A DNA stretch of 25,000 nucleotides from Nymphaea colorata (Eukaryota; Streptophyta; Magnoliopsida; Nymphaeales; Nymphaeaceae), in the NCBI RefSeq assembly GCF_008831285.2, contig NW_022204522.1, forward strand, positions 32,501 to 57,500. Reading direction: 5' to 3'. Each line of letters begins with the position of its first letter. The stretch's first letter is position 1. Made by a program: the position numbers and the translations under genes. This document shows positions 6,814 through 16,815 of the stretch, one piece after another. The notes beneath the pieces were generated by a model. That model worked only from the letters and a program-made list of their open reading frames with translations. It ran no database searches and had not been told where the DNA came from.

Positions 6814-9800
6814 CTTAAGCCAACAATGGCCGTAGCCGGGCTGAAAAGCAAATACAATGATAAAGCGCCCTGCCCTCGTGTCTATAGGGGGATGGGGGTT
6901 ATACCTTCCAAGCTGGGCTTGGATATGATCAGCAAGGGCCGCGAGGAGAATTCCAATCCTCGGGCAATACAGCAGCAAGGAGGGAAAGGAGCCGGCTGGA
7001 GATGGCAGCGATGGACGCCCGCGCTAGGAAGTAGATTCGGCGCCGATGGTCTTCACGCTAATCAGGAAAGGATGCCGGACAGCTGCTGGAAATGGCCCTC
7101 CTGGCCGTGCACACGATGGTAGCAAGAGCTTACTACCGCTGGAAGGATCCCTTTGAGTGTGGGGAGAGCCTTCAAGAACTGGCGGGTTCAAGGAAGAACC
7201 CGGACAAACCTAGACCTATCTAAGGCTCAGGTTGGGCTTGGCTGGACTGGGCTCTATAGGAGGTTCGGTCTAGTAAAGTGGTTTAAGAGTCGGGGTAGGC
7301 TTAGTCCGTGGGATTAGGTAAGGATTTTAGGTCGCCTAACTACAAGTGAGGCTAAGTGGGAAGACTTCGGACAAGCGAGCCTAAGCTCGGGTCAAGGTCA
7401 ATGAAGACCGAGAGAGAGTTAGGGTCGACTAGAAGGTAGTTGCTACTGGACCAAGTAGATGGGTCCGGGCGAGATGGTCAAGAGAGGCACTCGAGGTAAG
7501 CTCGAGTCATCTAGGTTGGCTAGTGCGGAAGGAGGATAGGTGGCAGTGCAGATTCCCTAATTCTTCTAAGGCAAGAGGAAAGGTGAAGGATTAGGACGAG
7601 GCCACACAAAGAGGTTTTCCTAAGGGGGAAGATGGCGCGAGATGCAAGCTAGAAGTTGGTTCGGGCTTGGCTGGTCTGGCCAAGAAGAAGCGCCGACTAA
7701 GCTAACCAAGGGAAAAGGTTCGGTCTAGAACCTTGGAGAACCTAGCTAAGGAGAAGAGTTCGGTCTAGAACTCAAGGAGATCTAACTACAAGTGGGTCCG
7801 TCTAAGGCTGGCTGGGCTAGGTCAAAGCTCGGGTTGACTAAGACTAGATTTGGGGTTCCGATGTGAGAAGGGTCGACTTGGACTAGGCTTAGGTTCAATT
7901 GTAGAACGGTTGACTCGGATCAAGTCAAGACTCAAGAGAGAGAAAGTGGGTGCGGAAGAAAAGGGCGGCTTGGGTCTAGCCGTACAAGTGGGTTCGGTCT
8001 TTGGGCAAGTGTTAACTTGATTGCCTTTTGACCGTGGCTACTTTCCACAAATAAGGAAAGGAGGCTCGTGGCTGAGGGGAGTTCAAAAGGTGACACGATG
8101 GGGTTCTAGCTACGAGGAAGTAATTCAAAAACGGTAGTGGTTTCCTAATCTAGTTAAGGCAAGGGCAACGATGGGAACAGGACAAGGGCTCGAGTGAAGG
8201 GGTTACCTAATGGAGAGAGGTGAGGTGGCGCAAGCAGATTTCCTAACGGGCTGGGGATAGGGACCAGGTGGAGGTTACCTAAGGTGGCGCCTAGGGAGAT
8301 CTTCACAATCAAGAGAATCGCTAAGAGAGATAGCGATAAGGAAAAGAGGATCCAAAATTTCCTTAGAATAAGGAAGGAGGATCGCACGAGGAAGGGAGAG
8401 TGATTTGGGCTTGGGCCCACTTGAATCTCTCGTAACCTCACAAGGAAAGGAGATTAGGACATGTGGCAATGATAGGAGGAGAAGGTGGGGCTCGGTTGTG
8501 GAAAGGGTGAGCTATAGAAACCGAGAGGGAAAGGAGGAGAAGCTAGCTAAGGAAATTCCTAAGGCTTTGCCATGTGGAGCCGTGTGGGTCCCATGGGGAA
8601 GGAGATGGCTCGCAAGATGGGAGGAAGGGGTTACACGGTTTAGGGAAGTGATAATGAGATAAGCACGAGGTGGCCAGGTGCTTAGGGAATTATGCGTAAA
8701 AAGGGGTGGGACGATTTGGGTAAGGATGAGGTGGCAAGCTACTTAGCTAGAAACAAGGAAAGGTGGAATCATGCGATATCTAGAAGATAAGGCAAGTGGC
8801 TACGATGGAAATAAAATCAAGAGGGTAGGTCGACACAAAAGGGGAAGGCTCTTGGATGGGCGACACGTGGCACAACTAAGGGCTAGGATTAACACAACAA
8901 AAGAAAGAAGAAGACTTACCAAAATTGAAGCCGACGGTCAAGGAAAGTGCGATGAAGCACCGGCGGCTAGGGTTGAAGGCCCTATCGCGCTCCTCCAAGA
9001 TTGACCAAAATACCCCCACAAGCTAGTTAGGAATTCGAATCCACTGGAGGGTAATTCTGTCCTTGTCGTCGGAAAACTCAGGGTGACCGGAAAGTATGCA
9101 GCGGCCACCGAAGATAGGACTATACCGGCCAAGGCTCCATCGTTGTTATGAAACTCCGATTTTCACCAAATGAACCGAAATGACTCCTTTTCTTTTGGCG
9201 ATCACCTTGACACTAATTTTCTGCCGTGATCACTCTCTAAACCACCATCTTTCGCGTATTTTTCTTGCTGTTCTTGCTGGTGGAGTTCTTTTGAAACCGA
9301 ACTATATTTCTATACTCTTTCTCACAGTCGGTTCCTTGATTCTTCCAGATTTGCACCAAGAGATAAAAGATCGGATCTAGGCCTCGTAAGAGAGATTCTA
9401 AAGGTGGCTTTTCCGCTGGAATTCCAGAACTAACTCACGGGTTTGGCACCGTGAACCGGTCTTAGAACGAACTAGAAAATCACCTCTAGAATGCTCCCAA
9501 CGAACAACCTATTTCCAACAAGAAATCCCAAAGTACTAACCTCGCTTTTAGTCTTTTTTGAAGATGAACGTTGTTTGTCCTTCTTCAATCATCCCGGTGA
9601 TGGATCAGCCTCTCAACCTTCTGGTTTTTTGGAAGGAAGGTACCGAATCCACTAGCATGCCGTGGGGAGTATTCGTGGTCTAAGGAGCCGCGCCTTCGCC
9701 GGAGCTACTTCGTGGTTCTTAGCCTTAAGCCGTCGGCCGATAGGAAGGAGGAAGACAAGAAAACAAAGGTGGGAAGGAAGAGGGACCTTCGGTTGACCAG

Positions 9801-10089
9801 ATGGAGGAAGCAATGTCGAATCACCTAGGAAACGACAAAGAGAAGAAAAGCGTCACAAAGAAAATGACAAAGGACCGAGATTTACCTTGAGGACGATTTG
9901 GAAAACGCCATGGGGCATGGAGACGTCAAAAGGGGAGAAGAGATTCAAAGGCAACGAGAGAGACCACCGCGGGAGAGAGGTGAGCCAGAAAAGACGAGAG
10001 AGACAAAGGGCCTTGCGCCCAACACCACCAATCAATACATTCTCTTTCTTCAATATTCCATAGCATAATTTTTACAAAGGAGCGAAGAC

Positions 10090-10097
10090 TTATATAC
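10090..10097 (-). promoter_or_regulatory. TATA box of the 5' LTR, element A
   Basis: The minus strand reads GTATATAAG, with the inverted repeat CGGTTC(ACAATC)CGAACCG just upstream (10110-10133). Transcription would begin about 30 nt downstream, near 10060 (inference), leaving over 4 kb of leader before the ORF. Confidence 0.65.
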
Positions 10098-10589
10098 TAC
10101 TCTAAGTGACTCGGTTCACAATCCGAACCGGTTCTTTACATGATTCAAATCTAATACTAAAGAAATCCAAATCTGAATTAAAGTGGACGCTACCCGTCCA
10201 AAGAATTGTAAACCCACGGATCTAGGATCCGTTTTCTCTTGGGCGCATGGATGAGCTTGGGTAGGCTCATCCCGATTTGCCTAGGTTCAGCCTAGGCTTA
10301 CTCCGTTTGATCTAGGTTCTAGGACTCCGTATAGGTTCAGACCACTCTAGTCGGTTGAGTCCCAAACTTGGATCATGACCGCTTCTGAGGTTCGACCTTG
10401 TATCTCTTGCACTTGGCCGTTGTTGCTCCGCCCGCTCCGCCCACTGCAATAACTCCAAGTTGCTTTTTATCCTCGTGAGACGATCTATCTAGGCTGGTCA
10501 AGTCATTTCCAGCCTCCACGAGCCTTGCTGGACCTACTTTGGTCCTGGGTTTGGTCCTAACGGACCTAGTGGAAATTCGGCTCGTAACA

Positions 10590-10594
10590 GATAC
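10590..10594. repeat. Presumed right target-site duplication of element A (gatac)
   Basis: The five bases after the right LTR are gatac. The matching left copy would lie outside the window, so this is by analogy with the proven gatca pair of element B. Confidence 0.55.
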
Positions 10595-10695
10595 ACAAGG
10601 CGGATTCGTACTTCAAAAATACTTATGGTAGACCAAGTGATTTTCGCGTTAGCCCCTTTCAAACGGGAGCCGTCGCCCAAATCACATGTATGGGA
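10595..10695. other. Spacer between elements A and B, with a hairpin repeat
   Basis: This is 101 bp of pre-insertion DNA. The bases at 10637-10685 form an imperfect hairpin (GTGATTTTCGCGTTAGCCC against GGGAGCCGTCGCCCAAATCAC). Bases 10590-10685 are homologous to 21454-21561 on the other side of element B, so before B inserted these were neighbouring tandem copies. No gene is visible. Confidence 0.75.
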
Positions 10696-10700
10696 GATCA
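10696..10700. repeat. Left target-site duplication of element B (gatca)
   Basis: The gatca here matches 21373-21377 exactly and abuts the LTR ends on both sides. Confidence 0.93.
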
Positions 10701-10812
10701 TGTTAGGTTCCCGAGACCCGCGGTCGTCTAACCCGAGTATCGAGTCCTAAAGCCAAGATCTCTTGAGGTTCGCCTGAACTAAAAACCTATTCAAATCAAT
10801 ACAAGGAACTAC

Positions 10813-10842
10813 CTGGCCGGACAGGACCCCGGCGCAAACCCA
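10813..10842 (-). other. Conserved U5 block (LTR B, left; right copy 17740-17769)
   Basis: It matches the LTR A and C blocks. The left copy carries one change in the palindrome (CTGGCCGG); the right copy keeps CCGGCCGG. Confidence 0.75.
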
Positions 10843-11041
10843 ATAGGACGAGAAGTACAGGTAGGGTATTCCCAATAAACCTAACTAAGTCAAAACCTAC
10901 TACAAATAACTACGATGGGTGTGAGGCTTTACAAGCATTTGCGATACATCAAAGCACTCGCATCTCACTCATCAAACCACGCAAACCATTCACTACCGAA
11001 CAAACCACACCCGAATCCCAAATAGGAAGGTCGAGCCCACT

Positions 11042-11080
11042 GTGGTCGTGTCTTCGGCGCTTGCGCCTTAGAGGTACCAC
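11042..11080 (-). other. Conserved hairpin block near LTR end (LTR B)
   Basis: Outer bases GTGGT/ACCAC and an apical GGCG/CGCC stem lie inside the conserved flanks GGTCGTGTCT and GAGGTACC. The right copy lies at 17969-18007. Confidence 0.5.
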
Positions 11081-12784
11081 TAAGAGGACAATGGCCGCAG
11101 CCGAGCTAAAACAATAACAGAAATCAAACTAACAAGATCCTAAACTACCACCCGCGGACTACAAGAAGGAGGATGAGTCAAACCTGCCAAGCAAGCTTGG
11201 CGAATCCGCGAGATCGGACCACGGGACGAAAGCCAAGTCCCGGGTATCACAGCTACGTCTCTGAATTCCGGAGAATGGCAACGCCGCGTGCTGTGATGGG
11301 AGGAGCAGACGCCTGCTATCGGGACCCGTAGGGAAGGGCCGAGTTGAAGTGGAGCTTAGGCGCGTCGCCTAAGGGGACCAGGTCTTCGCAGCCTCCTGCT
11401 GCCGACAGGACTCGTGAGGAATCGGGCCGCCGCCTGCTGCCTTGCGCCGAGAGGTGAAGCGACCTCCTGTCGCTAGGGCGCCGGAAGGAAGTGCGGCCAA
11501 GGATGGCCGGAGGATCGGACAAGCTAGCAGGGATACTAGCTGAACCAATAACCTAAACCTAACTAAGGCTTGGGAGGGCTAGGTACGGTAGAGCTCTAAG
11601 TGGGTGGCCGGTCTGGTTAAGTTGGTTGGGGGCTGGGGTTGGCCGAGATGAGATGGGCTTCAGGTGCGGAAGAGGGAGCCTAACTACTAGGTGGGTCGAA
11701 GCTGGCTGGCTGGGCTAAGCTTTCGCTCGAGGTAATGGTCAAGATTGACCAAGATGCGGTATGGGTTAAGCTAAGGGAGTTGGTCAAACTAAGTGGGCTG
11801 AGGAAATCGAGCCCGGGTCTTTAGGTCAAGGGGGCCCACGAGATAAGCTCGAGGCTCTAAGGCTGACTAAGAGAGACGAGCAAGGTGCGGCCAATAATTT
11901 CCTAACTCGAGCTAGGAAGGGCCGTCGGCTAAGGTTGCCTAAATTATCTAAGGGGGGCTTAGGCCAGTCGGGTGAAGAAGAAAGAAGCCTAAAGGGGAGT
12001 TGCCTAAGGGTTGATGTGGTGGCGAGTGAGGTTGACTAATTGGGACGAGCTGTGGCTAGGCTGGTCTTGCCTAGATGAGTGACGCCACACGAGCCTAGCT
12101 AACTAAGATAGAGCACGCCAAGGTAGGCAGGTCGTGGCAAAGGGAGGGCCACAAGGAAGAGGCGCTAGAGGGAAACTAGCGATAAGGCAAGGTTCGGTTG
12201 ATTCTTTCCTAACGAGTAGGGGAAGAATCAATCTAGGATCTTCTCGATATTAATAGAAGAATCCAAAGAAGGCTGGCGAGATCTTCTGCTCTTCTCAGGA
12301 GGAGGACACGTGGACGTGGATCAAGGAATTAGGGAGGATACGTTTTAGGTAAGGCCACACAAGGACGAGAGGGAGACGAAATAGGAAAGGATGAGAACGT
12401 GTTAAGGGAGTTGCCAAAACCGTGGAGAGGGTAGGACGCGTGAAACGGATGAGGAAGGTGTGTGGGGCCAGGCCACTCGTGAGGGAGGCGAGCTGGATGG
12501 TGAGGTGGCAAGTAAGGTCTACGAGATTAGGACACGTGGACACATCAAGGACTAAGGATTCATGCGACTAGGGTTGAGGGCTAGGAGAAGAAGACACCAA
12601 AACGGAATGGGTGAGGCCACTAGAATTGATTTCCTAAATGAGTGGGATATGACGAAGTGGAGGGGATCTCGACTGGAATCAAATCAACTAACGGGTACAG
12701 CTGATTGACTCGACCAAGGGCAAGTGAAGTGGATGACTGACACGTGGTATGATGGACGAACAGGATTAAACAAGGAAAGAGCAA

Positions 12785-12794
12785 GATGACTTAC
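12785..12794 (-). other. Putative 5' splice site D3 in LTR B (left copy; right copy 19712-19721)
   Basis: The minus strand reads CACTTG|GTAAGTCATC, at the position matching the LTR A and C donors. Confidence 0.45.
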
Positions 12795-13410
12795 CAAGTG
12801 TGGAGCGGCGGCCAAGGAGCGCACGTTGAAGCACCAGCTACTCGGGTTAATCCCTAGGGCGTTCCTCCAAGTGTTTGACCAGAATGCCCCTCACGGCTAC
12901 CTTGAAACTCGGACTAATTCGAGGGCAGATCTGTCCTTGGACGCCGGCAACAATGGAGATGACCGGAGATGTTGCAGCGATCACCGGAAATGGAGATTTC
13001 CGGCCAGGGACGACCTTATCCTAGTCGATTTGACTTAACACCAAATCGGCCGAATCAAAGCATTTCTCGAGGCGAACACTCTGAAATATATTCTCTGTTG
13101 TGTTAACGCCTCATTCCACCATTTTCGAGTCTTTCTTCTTTCTGTTTGTGCAGGTGGAATGCCTCTTGAGACCGAAGCACGTTAGCCCCTCTTGGGAGGC
13201 CTTTTCACCGCCGGTTTCTCAAGGACTTGTGGGGTTCGATCCAAGAGATAGAACGCCAATCCCAGATCTTGTAAAAGAGATCTAAGGGCAGTTTTCCACC
13301 GGAAAACCAGAGTCTCCTCACGGGTTTAGCACCGTGAATCTGACCTAGGTTGCTGGAGAATACTCCTCTAGAACGCTCCCAACAATAATCCGTTTTTGAC
13401 TTAGGATCTC

Positions 13411-13420
13411 GAGTACCAAC
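13411..13420 (-). other. Putative 5' splice site D2 in LTR B (left copy; right copy 20338-20347)
   Basis: The minus strand reads AACAG|GTTGGTACTC, preceded by the conserved exon-like block that starts CTAG|ATTCGGTGCC. Confidence 0.4.
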
Positions 13421-13944
13421 CTGTTTTTGTCGATATTGAGGCAGCACGTTGGCACGAACGACCTCAATCTTCCCGGATGTAGATCAGCCTCTCTGCCCTC
13501 GCGTGGTCCGAAGGTAGGCACCGAATCTAGCTATCTTGCCGTGGGGAACTTCGTGGTCCAAGGAGACGCGAACGCCGGAGCCTTCGTGGTTCCTTAAGCC
13601 TTTTGCCGTAGGTCGAGGGTAAGGGAGAAGATAAGAAACCAAGGACGAGAAGAGGAGAAAACCTGCGGTTCTAGATCTGGTTGAAGATGATGCAGTCTTC
13701 ACCGTGGGGTTGGAATGAAGAAGACGTCAAGGGGATTGACGCTAGGGCTTGGAGATTCCATGAGGACGAGTGCGAGAGAAGAGCTGCGCCATGGGTGAGA
13801 GGGACGCCGAGGAAAGGGGTGAGGCCACCGCGGGAGAGGGGTGATCCAGATGAGAACTCGAGAGAGGGAAAGGGCCTTCCGCCCAACACAATTCCTTTCA
13901 ATTCATTTTGTCAAAAAAGCATACATTTTACAAAGTATCAAACG

Positions 13945-13952
13945 TTTAAATA
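13945..13952 (-). promoter_or_regulatory. TATA box of element B, left LTR copy
   Basis: The minus strand reads TATTTAAA about 495 nt from the LTR 5' end, the same place as in LTR A. An inverted repeat CGGTTC(ACATTC)CGAACCG and the palindrome AACCGGTT lie directly upstream (13964-13990). Confidence 0.6.
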
Positions 13953-14321
13953 CTAACCTAGTAACTCGGTTCACATTCCGAACCGGTTCTTCTACTGAAA
14001 CGAATCAAACTAAAAGAAATCAAATCTGATATGAATTGGACGCTACCTGTCCGACGCTAAACTAGACCCGCGGATCCTTGAAGATCCGTTGCACTTGAGC
14101 GCAAGGTTGAGCTCGGGTAGGCTCAACTCGACTTGCCTAGGTTCCGCCTAGGCTCACCACGTTCCGTCTTGGTTCTAGGAGTCAACATAGGTTCAGACGA
14201 CTTAACGAGTTTGGGTCCTAGAACTATATCATTACCACCGTAAGGCTCAATCTGAAAACCTCTTGCGCTTGACAGTTGATGCTCCGCCCGCTCCACCCTT
14301 GCAAGAACTTCAAGCTGCTCT

Positions 14322-16763
14322 TTAACCTCTTCGGTCGGTTTTGAACGTGTTGGTGCATGTGCCTCCTGCCCATACGAGCCCTTTCAGACCTACCTTCGCC
14401 CTGGGTTTGGTCCAGATGACCTTACCAGAATTTTGGCTCGTAACAGATCCACCCTCCTTAAAATGAGCTTGTCCCCAAGCTCTTGCTTTACCTTTTTCTG
14501 GATGGGTCTGAGTTCCACGTGCTACCCACATAAATTTTTCTTTTGGTCCATAGTCTCGGGGTAGTACGGCAAGGGAGTTCCTCTGGTTGAGGAAGCTTCC
14601 TCTCGGCCCTTTCTGAAAATCCCGAGTAAAGACCCGAGTTGTCCTACTCGTGGTTTCTTGTCGTAACCTTTCAGGGCCGTAGTCTCTAGGCAGCTGCCCG
14701 ATGTGAAGCCTTTGCTGCCCTTGCAGCTGTTTGCTTCCGCTTATGCTCGCTTTCCGTGTGGTGATCTGCCCGTGGTTCTGCGATTGCCAAGTGTTGCTGC
14801 TCACTAGGACAGGCCACTGCGCTTCTGCTGCGCGTTTACTATAGTCGGGGCCTAGTAATAAGCCTGACATGTCTTGGTTAAGGGAGTCATGAGGATCCCT
14901 TAACTCCCGGCTACAGTTTGGAGAGTCCGGAAATTGGTACGCTCTCCAACGCTCTGGGTAGAGTTTTTCAATGTAATTGCCCAGAGTAGGTAATTTCTGT
15001 TGCCTACCACCCTTCCTTGAATGTATTTGAAGCTGGGAAGAGGCGAAGGTGGTCACGGTGTACTGAGCACCGGCTGCTCCTAAATTTGTCATCTTAAGGC
15101 CATGACGTTCCTCAACAACATTCTCGCTTTCCTCTTCAGACTTGGGGAGGATTCCGTCTGTTTCTGCTAGGAGCTCTTCTTCAAATTGCTCCCGGATGTT
15201 AAGCGGTTTGGCTCTTTGCTTACACCCGGGTTTAGAACCCTTTTTGTTTCTCTTAGAGGTGGCAACTACCTCTTTTCCTTCTTGGCGCTGAACAAGAGAG
15301 GGTCTCTTGTCTTGGGCTCTATTTAGCTTGGCGTTTAGGCTTGCCAATTCTTGAGTCGCCCCTTGTTGGAGTTTCATTCGTGCACTTTTGGGAGACTCGA
15401 AGAAATCGTGATCCATACCACCCTCCTTAGGTTGGTTCTTAAGGATGCTAGGAGGTGGTAACAACCCTTTGCTGCCCGTGGCTGGCTGCTCCATGGTTTC
15501 TATCTTTGTTTGCTCACGGGTTTCTTGATTCCATGGCTCATCTGCCCATCTAAAAGGCGAAGCGGGGGCGAAGAGATCTTCTTTGCTTTGCATCGTCCTC
15601 CTTTTCGGACTTGCCTCAGGCGTTTGGCCTTCGAGGGGTGTCGCCCTACTTTCTGCTCGTGTTAGGCTAGATGAGCACTCTTCGTTTGAGTTTGGACACG
15701 CTCTATTACTTTCCCTCAACTCCTTTTGTTCGGTTGTCTTGGGAGGTAGGGGAAGTAATCCTTCGTAGATGCCAACAGAGTGGTTTGTATTTCTTCGTCT
15801 TGCCGGTTCATTTTGCTGGTTTGGCCCTTGGTTCTCATTCGTTGTTCTAGGCTGAACCCATTCCAAAGGCCGTATAGCACTGATTGCTTTGGCTGGGCCA
15901 AGGACGCCTTTAGTATCTCTTGGTGCGATACTAGTGCTGCTATTAGGGATAACGCTAGGAGGGGCCCCAAGTATCCCTTTTTCTGAATTCTTAGTCTTTG
16001 CACTTTCTAAAGGCTTGAGGGCGCCGATATTGGCATACTCTCGACTTGGCGCTTCTATTTCTTCATCGCTTGAAGAATCGGTGCTAGTATCATCTTTGAA
16101 TTCAGACGAAGTCTCTTCTCCACTTTCTGTTTTGTACTCTTGTGGCACTATTTTCTTAGGCGCCTTTGGAGAAGGGGAGGACTTTTCATCCCCACTAGAC
16201 GAGTCCGTTTCAGTATCGGATTCTGTAGTAAGCTCAGCTCGTCTATTATCGCTGGTTGTTGTCTTAATGCTCGTTGTTTCTCTGTGATCCATTCTGTCGA
16301 GCATTACATTAATCTTTTGGAGCACTTCGTCCCACGTAAGAGACCTTGTGCTATGGTCATCTTGCTCATCTTCGTCGTTAGACTCCCATTGATATCCTTT
16401 TTGCTTCTTGGTCACAGGCGTGAGTTTTTCTTCTAACACGAAGCGAAGACTCGAGGAACCAACTTCGATAACATCTCCATGGTAGATTGGCGCCCAAATT
16501 TGATATTTTACTTCGTGTCCAGCCACTATAAGTCTACCCGTGTAAGTGATTTTGGCTATCCACATTTCTTGGGTATCCTTATGTATGGCCAACTCAAAGT
16601 GACGCCCTTTCATGCTAGGGTGTCGGAGTATGAGGTCACACTCGGGATTACTGCCGACTTGGACATAAGTCCACTTGGGAGCTTGATCCCTAGTATGTCC
16701 ATGGATCAACGTGTCTGTCCGCATGCCAACGCCATTTTCATAGGTGCAAAGGATTAAGTCCAT
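14322..16763 (-). CDS. FHA-like domain protein of element B (813 aa), function unknown
   Basis: Start at the ATG 16761-16763 (MDLILC...), with the same context as element A. Residues 1-112 are about three-quarters identical to the A protein and match the FHA pattern better: G37-S38, S50-M-K-G-R-H55, T75-G76, then VAGHEV and GDVIEVG. The canonical FHA Arg after the first Gly is Ser in both. A helix TWDEVLQKINVMLDRM follows, then a Ser/Asp/Glu-rich region (about 180-240), a diverged low-complexity middle with a basic stretch (SKRNKKGSK), and a conserved C-terminal part with YPERWRAYQFPD (about 601) and two LPRDYGP motifs. The last 41 codons are in the 3' LTR; relative to A the tail stops earlier through a small frame change. 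It is probably a nuclear or nucleic-acid-associated accessory protein (inference); it is not recognisable as Gag. Confidence 0.83.
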   Translation of the reverse strand: MDLILCTYENGVGMRTDTLIHGHTRDQAPKWTYVQVGSNPECDLILRHPSMKGRHFELAIHKDTQEMWIAKITYTGRLIVAGHEVKYQIWAPIYHGDVIEVGSSSLRFVLEEKLTPVTKKQKGYQWESNDEDEQDDHSTRSLTWDEVLQKINVMLDRMDHRETTSIKTTTSDNRRAELTTESDTETDSSSGDEKSSPSPKAPKKIVPQEYKTESGEETSSEFKDDTSTDSSSDEEIEAPSREYANIGALKPLESAKTKNSEKGILGAPPSVIPNSSTSIAPRDTKGVLGPAKAISAIRPLEWVQPRTTNENQGPNQQNEPARRRNTNHSVGIYEGLLPLPPKTTEQKELRESNRACPNSNEECSSSLTRAESRATPLEGQTPEASPKRRTMQSKEDLFAPASPFRWADEPWNQETREQTKIETMEQPATGSKGLLPPPSILKNQPKEGGMDHDFFESPKSARMKLQQGATQELASLNAKLNRAQDKRPSLVQRQEGKEVVATSKRNKKGSKPGCKQRAKPLNIREQFEEELLAETDGILPKSEEESENVVEERHGLKMTNLGAAGAQYTVTTFASSQLQIHSRKGGRQQKLPTLGNYIEKLYPERWRAYQFPDSPNCSRELRDPHDSLNQDMSGLLLGPDYSKRAAEAQWPVLVSSNTWQSQNHGQITTRKASISGSKQLQGQQRLHIGQLPRDYGPERLRQETTSRTTRVFTRDFQKGPRGSFLNQRNSLAVLPRDYGPKEKFMWVARGTQTHPEKGKARAWGQAHFKEGGSVTSQNSGKVIWTKPRAKVGLKGLVWAGGTCTNTFKTDRRG
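14446..14461 (-). other. Polypurine tract of element B
   Basis: The minus strand reads TTAAGGAGGGTGGATC before the LTR start TGTTACG, identical to element A, and is coding for Lys-Glu-Gly-Gly-Ser. Confidence 0.85.
15007..15018 (-). other. Internal PPT-like tract, degenerate (element B)
   Basis: The plus strand reads CCACCCTTCCTT, encoding Arg-Lys-Gly-Gly. It sits where element A has its second exact copy. Confidence 0.35.
15418..15429 (-). other. Internal PPT-like tract, exact (element B)
   Basis: CCACCCTCCTTA on the plus strand, identical over 12 bases to the terminal polypurine tract and in frame as Lys-Glu-Gly-Gly-Met-Asp. Confidence 0.5.
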
Positions 16764-16815
16764 TTCTGCTCTACTAGACGGCACCTTAATTCGTCTTCTA
16801 CTCTACCACGCAATG

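Larger units (their letters stand above)
6419..10589 (-). repeat. Element A right (5') LTR, 4171 bp
   Basis: A complete LTR starting TGTTAGG and ending CTCGTAACA in plus orientation. In transcript order it holds a U3 of about 0.5 kb (10589 to about 10097), a TATA box at 10090-10097, and a very long R/U5 part down to 6419. That part contains the putative donors D2 (9532-9540) and D3 (8910-8919), a purine-rich (plus strand) stretch 7230-8930, the hairpin block 6778-6813 and the conserved U5 block 6539-6568. No supported gene lies inside; the short ORFs on both strands are repeated in the left LTR. Confidence 0.95.
1..10594 (-). mobile_element. Element A: non-autonomous LTR retrotransposon with FHA-like ORF (left end outside window)
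   Basis: The element is read on the minus strand. It has a partial left LTR (1-3358), an internal domain of 3060 bp (3359-6418) and a full right LTR of 4171 bp (6419-10589). Window base 1 matches base 7230, so about 0.8 kb of the left LTR lies outside. The LTR ends are TGTTAG...CGTAACA in plus orientation. An initiator-Met primer-binding site adjoins the right LTR and a polypurine tract adjoins the left LTR, which fixes the direction. No gag or pol reading frame is present; the only long ORF is the FHA-like gene. By eye I count about 20 substitutions and one 2-bp indel over the 3.36 kb shared by the two LTRs, so the insertion is young. Mobilisation would need enzymes in trans (inference). Confidence 0.93.
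10701..14445 (-). repeat. Element B left (3') LTR, 3745 bp
   Basis: A direct repeat of 17628-21372 with a constant offset of 6927. It supplies the last 41 codons plus stop of the FHA-like ORF. It contains a W-box-like cluster (11737-12037), the donor-like sites 12785-12794 and 13411-13420, and the promoter region 13945-13990. Short ORFs (for example 11316-11522, 12295-12543, 13681-13956) are duplicated in the right LTR, overlap on both strands and show no recognisable family. Confidence 0.96.

Noticed and set aside
10637-10685. Hairpin as a Helitron 3' terminus
   Set aside because: A Helitron end needs CTRR about ten bases after the hairpin; neither copy (10685, 21561) has it.
12295-13956. 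ORFs such as 12295-12543, 13484-13702 and 13681-13956 in LTR B
   Set aside because: They overlap on opposite strands, are duplicated at 19222-20883 with the LTR, have no family signature and are not kept in LTRs A or C.
15901-16287. 132-codon plus-strand frame opposite the B gene (15889-16287), and similar plus-strand frames opposite the A gene
   Set aside because: They are antisense shadows of the conserved FHA-like ORF with Ser/Leu-rich translations from its acidic codons; they are not conserved as proteins.
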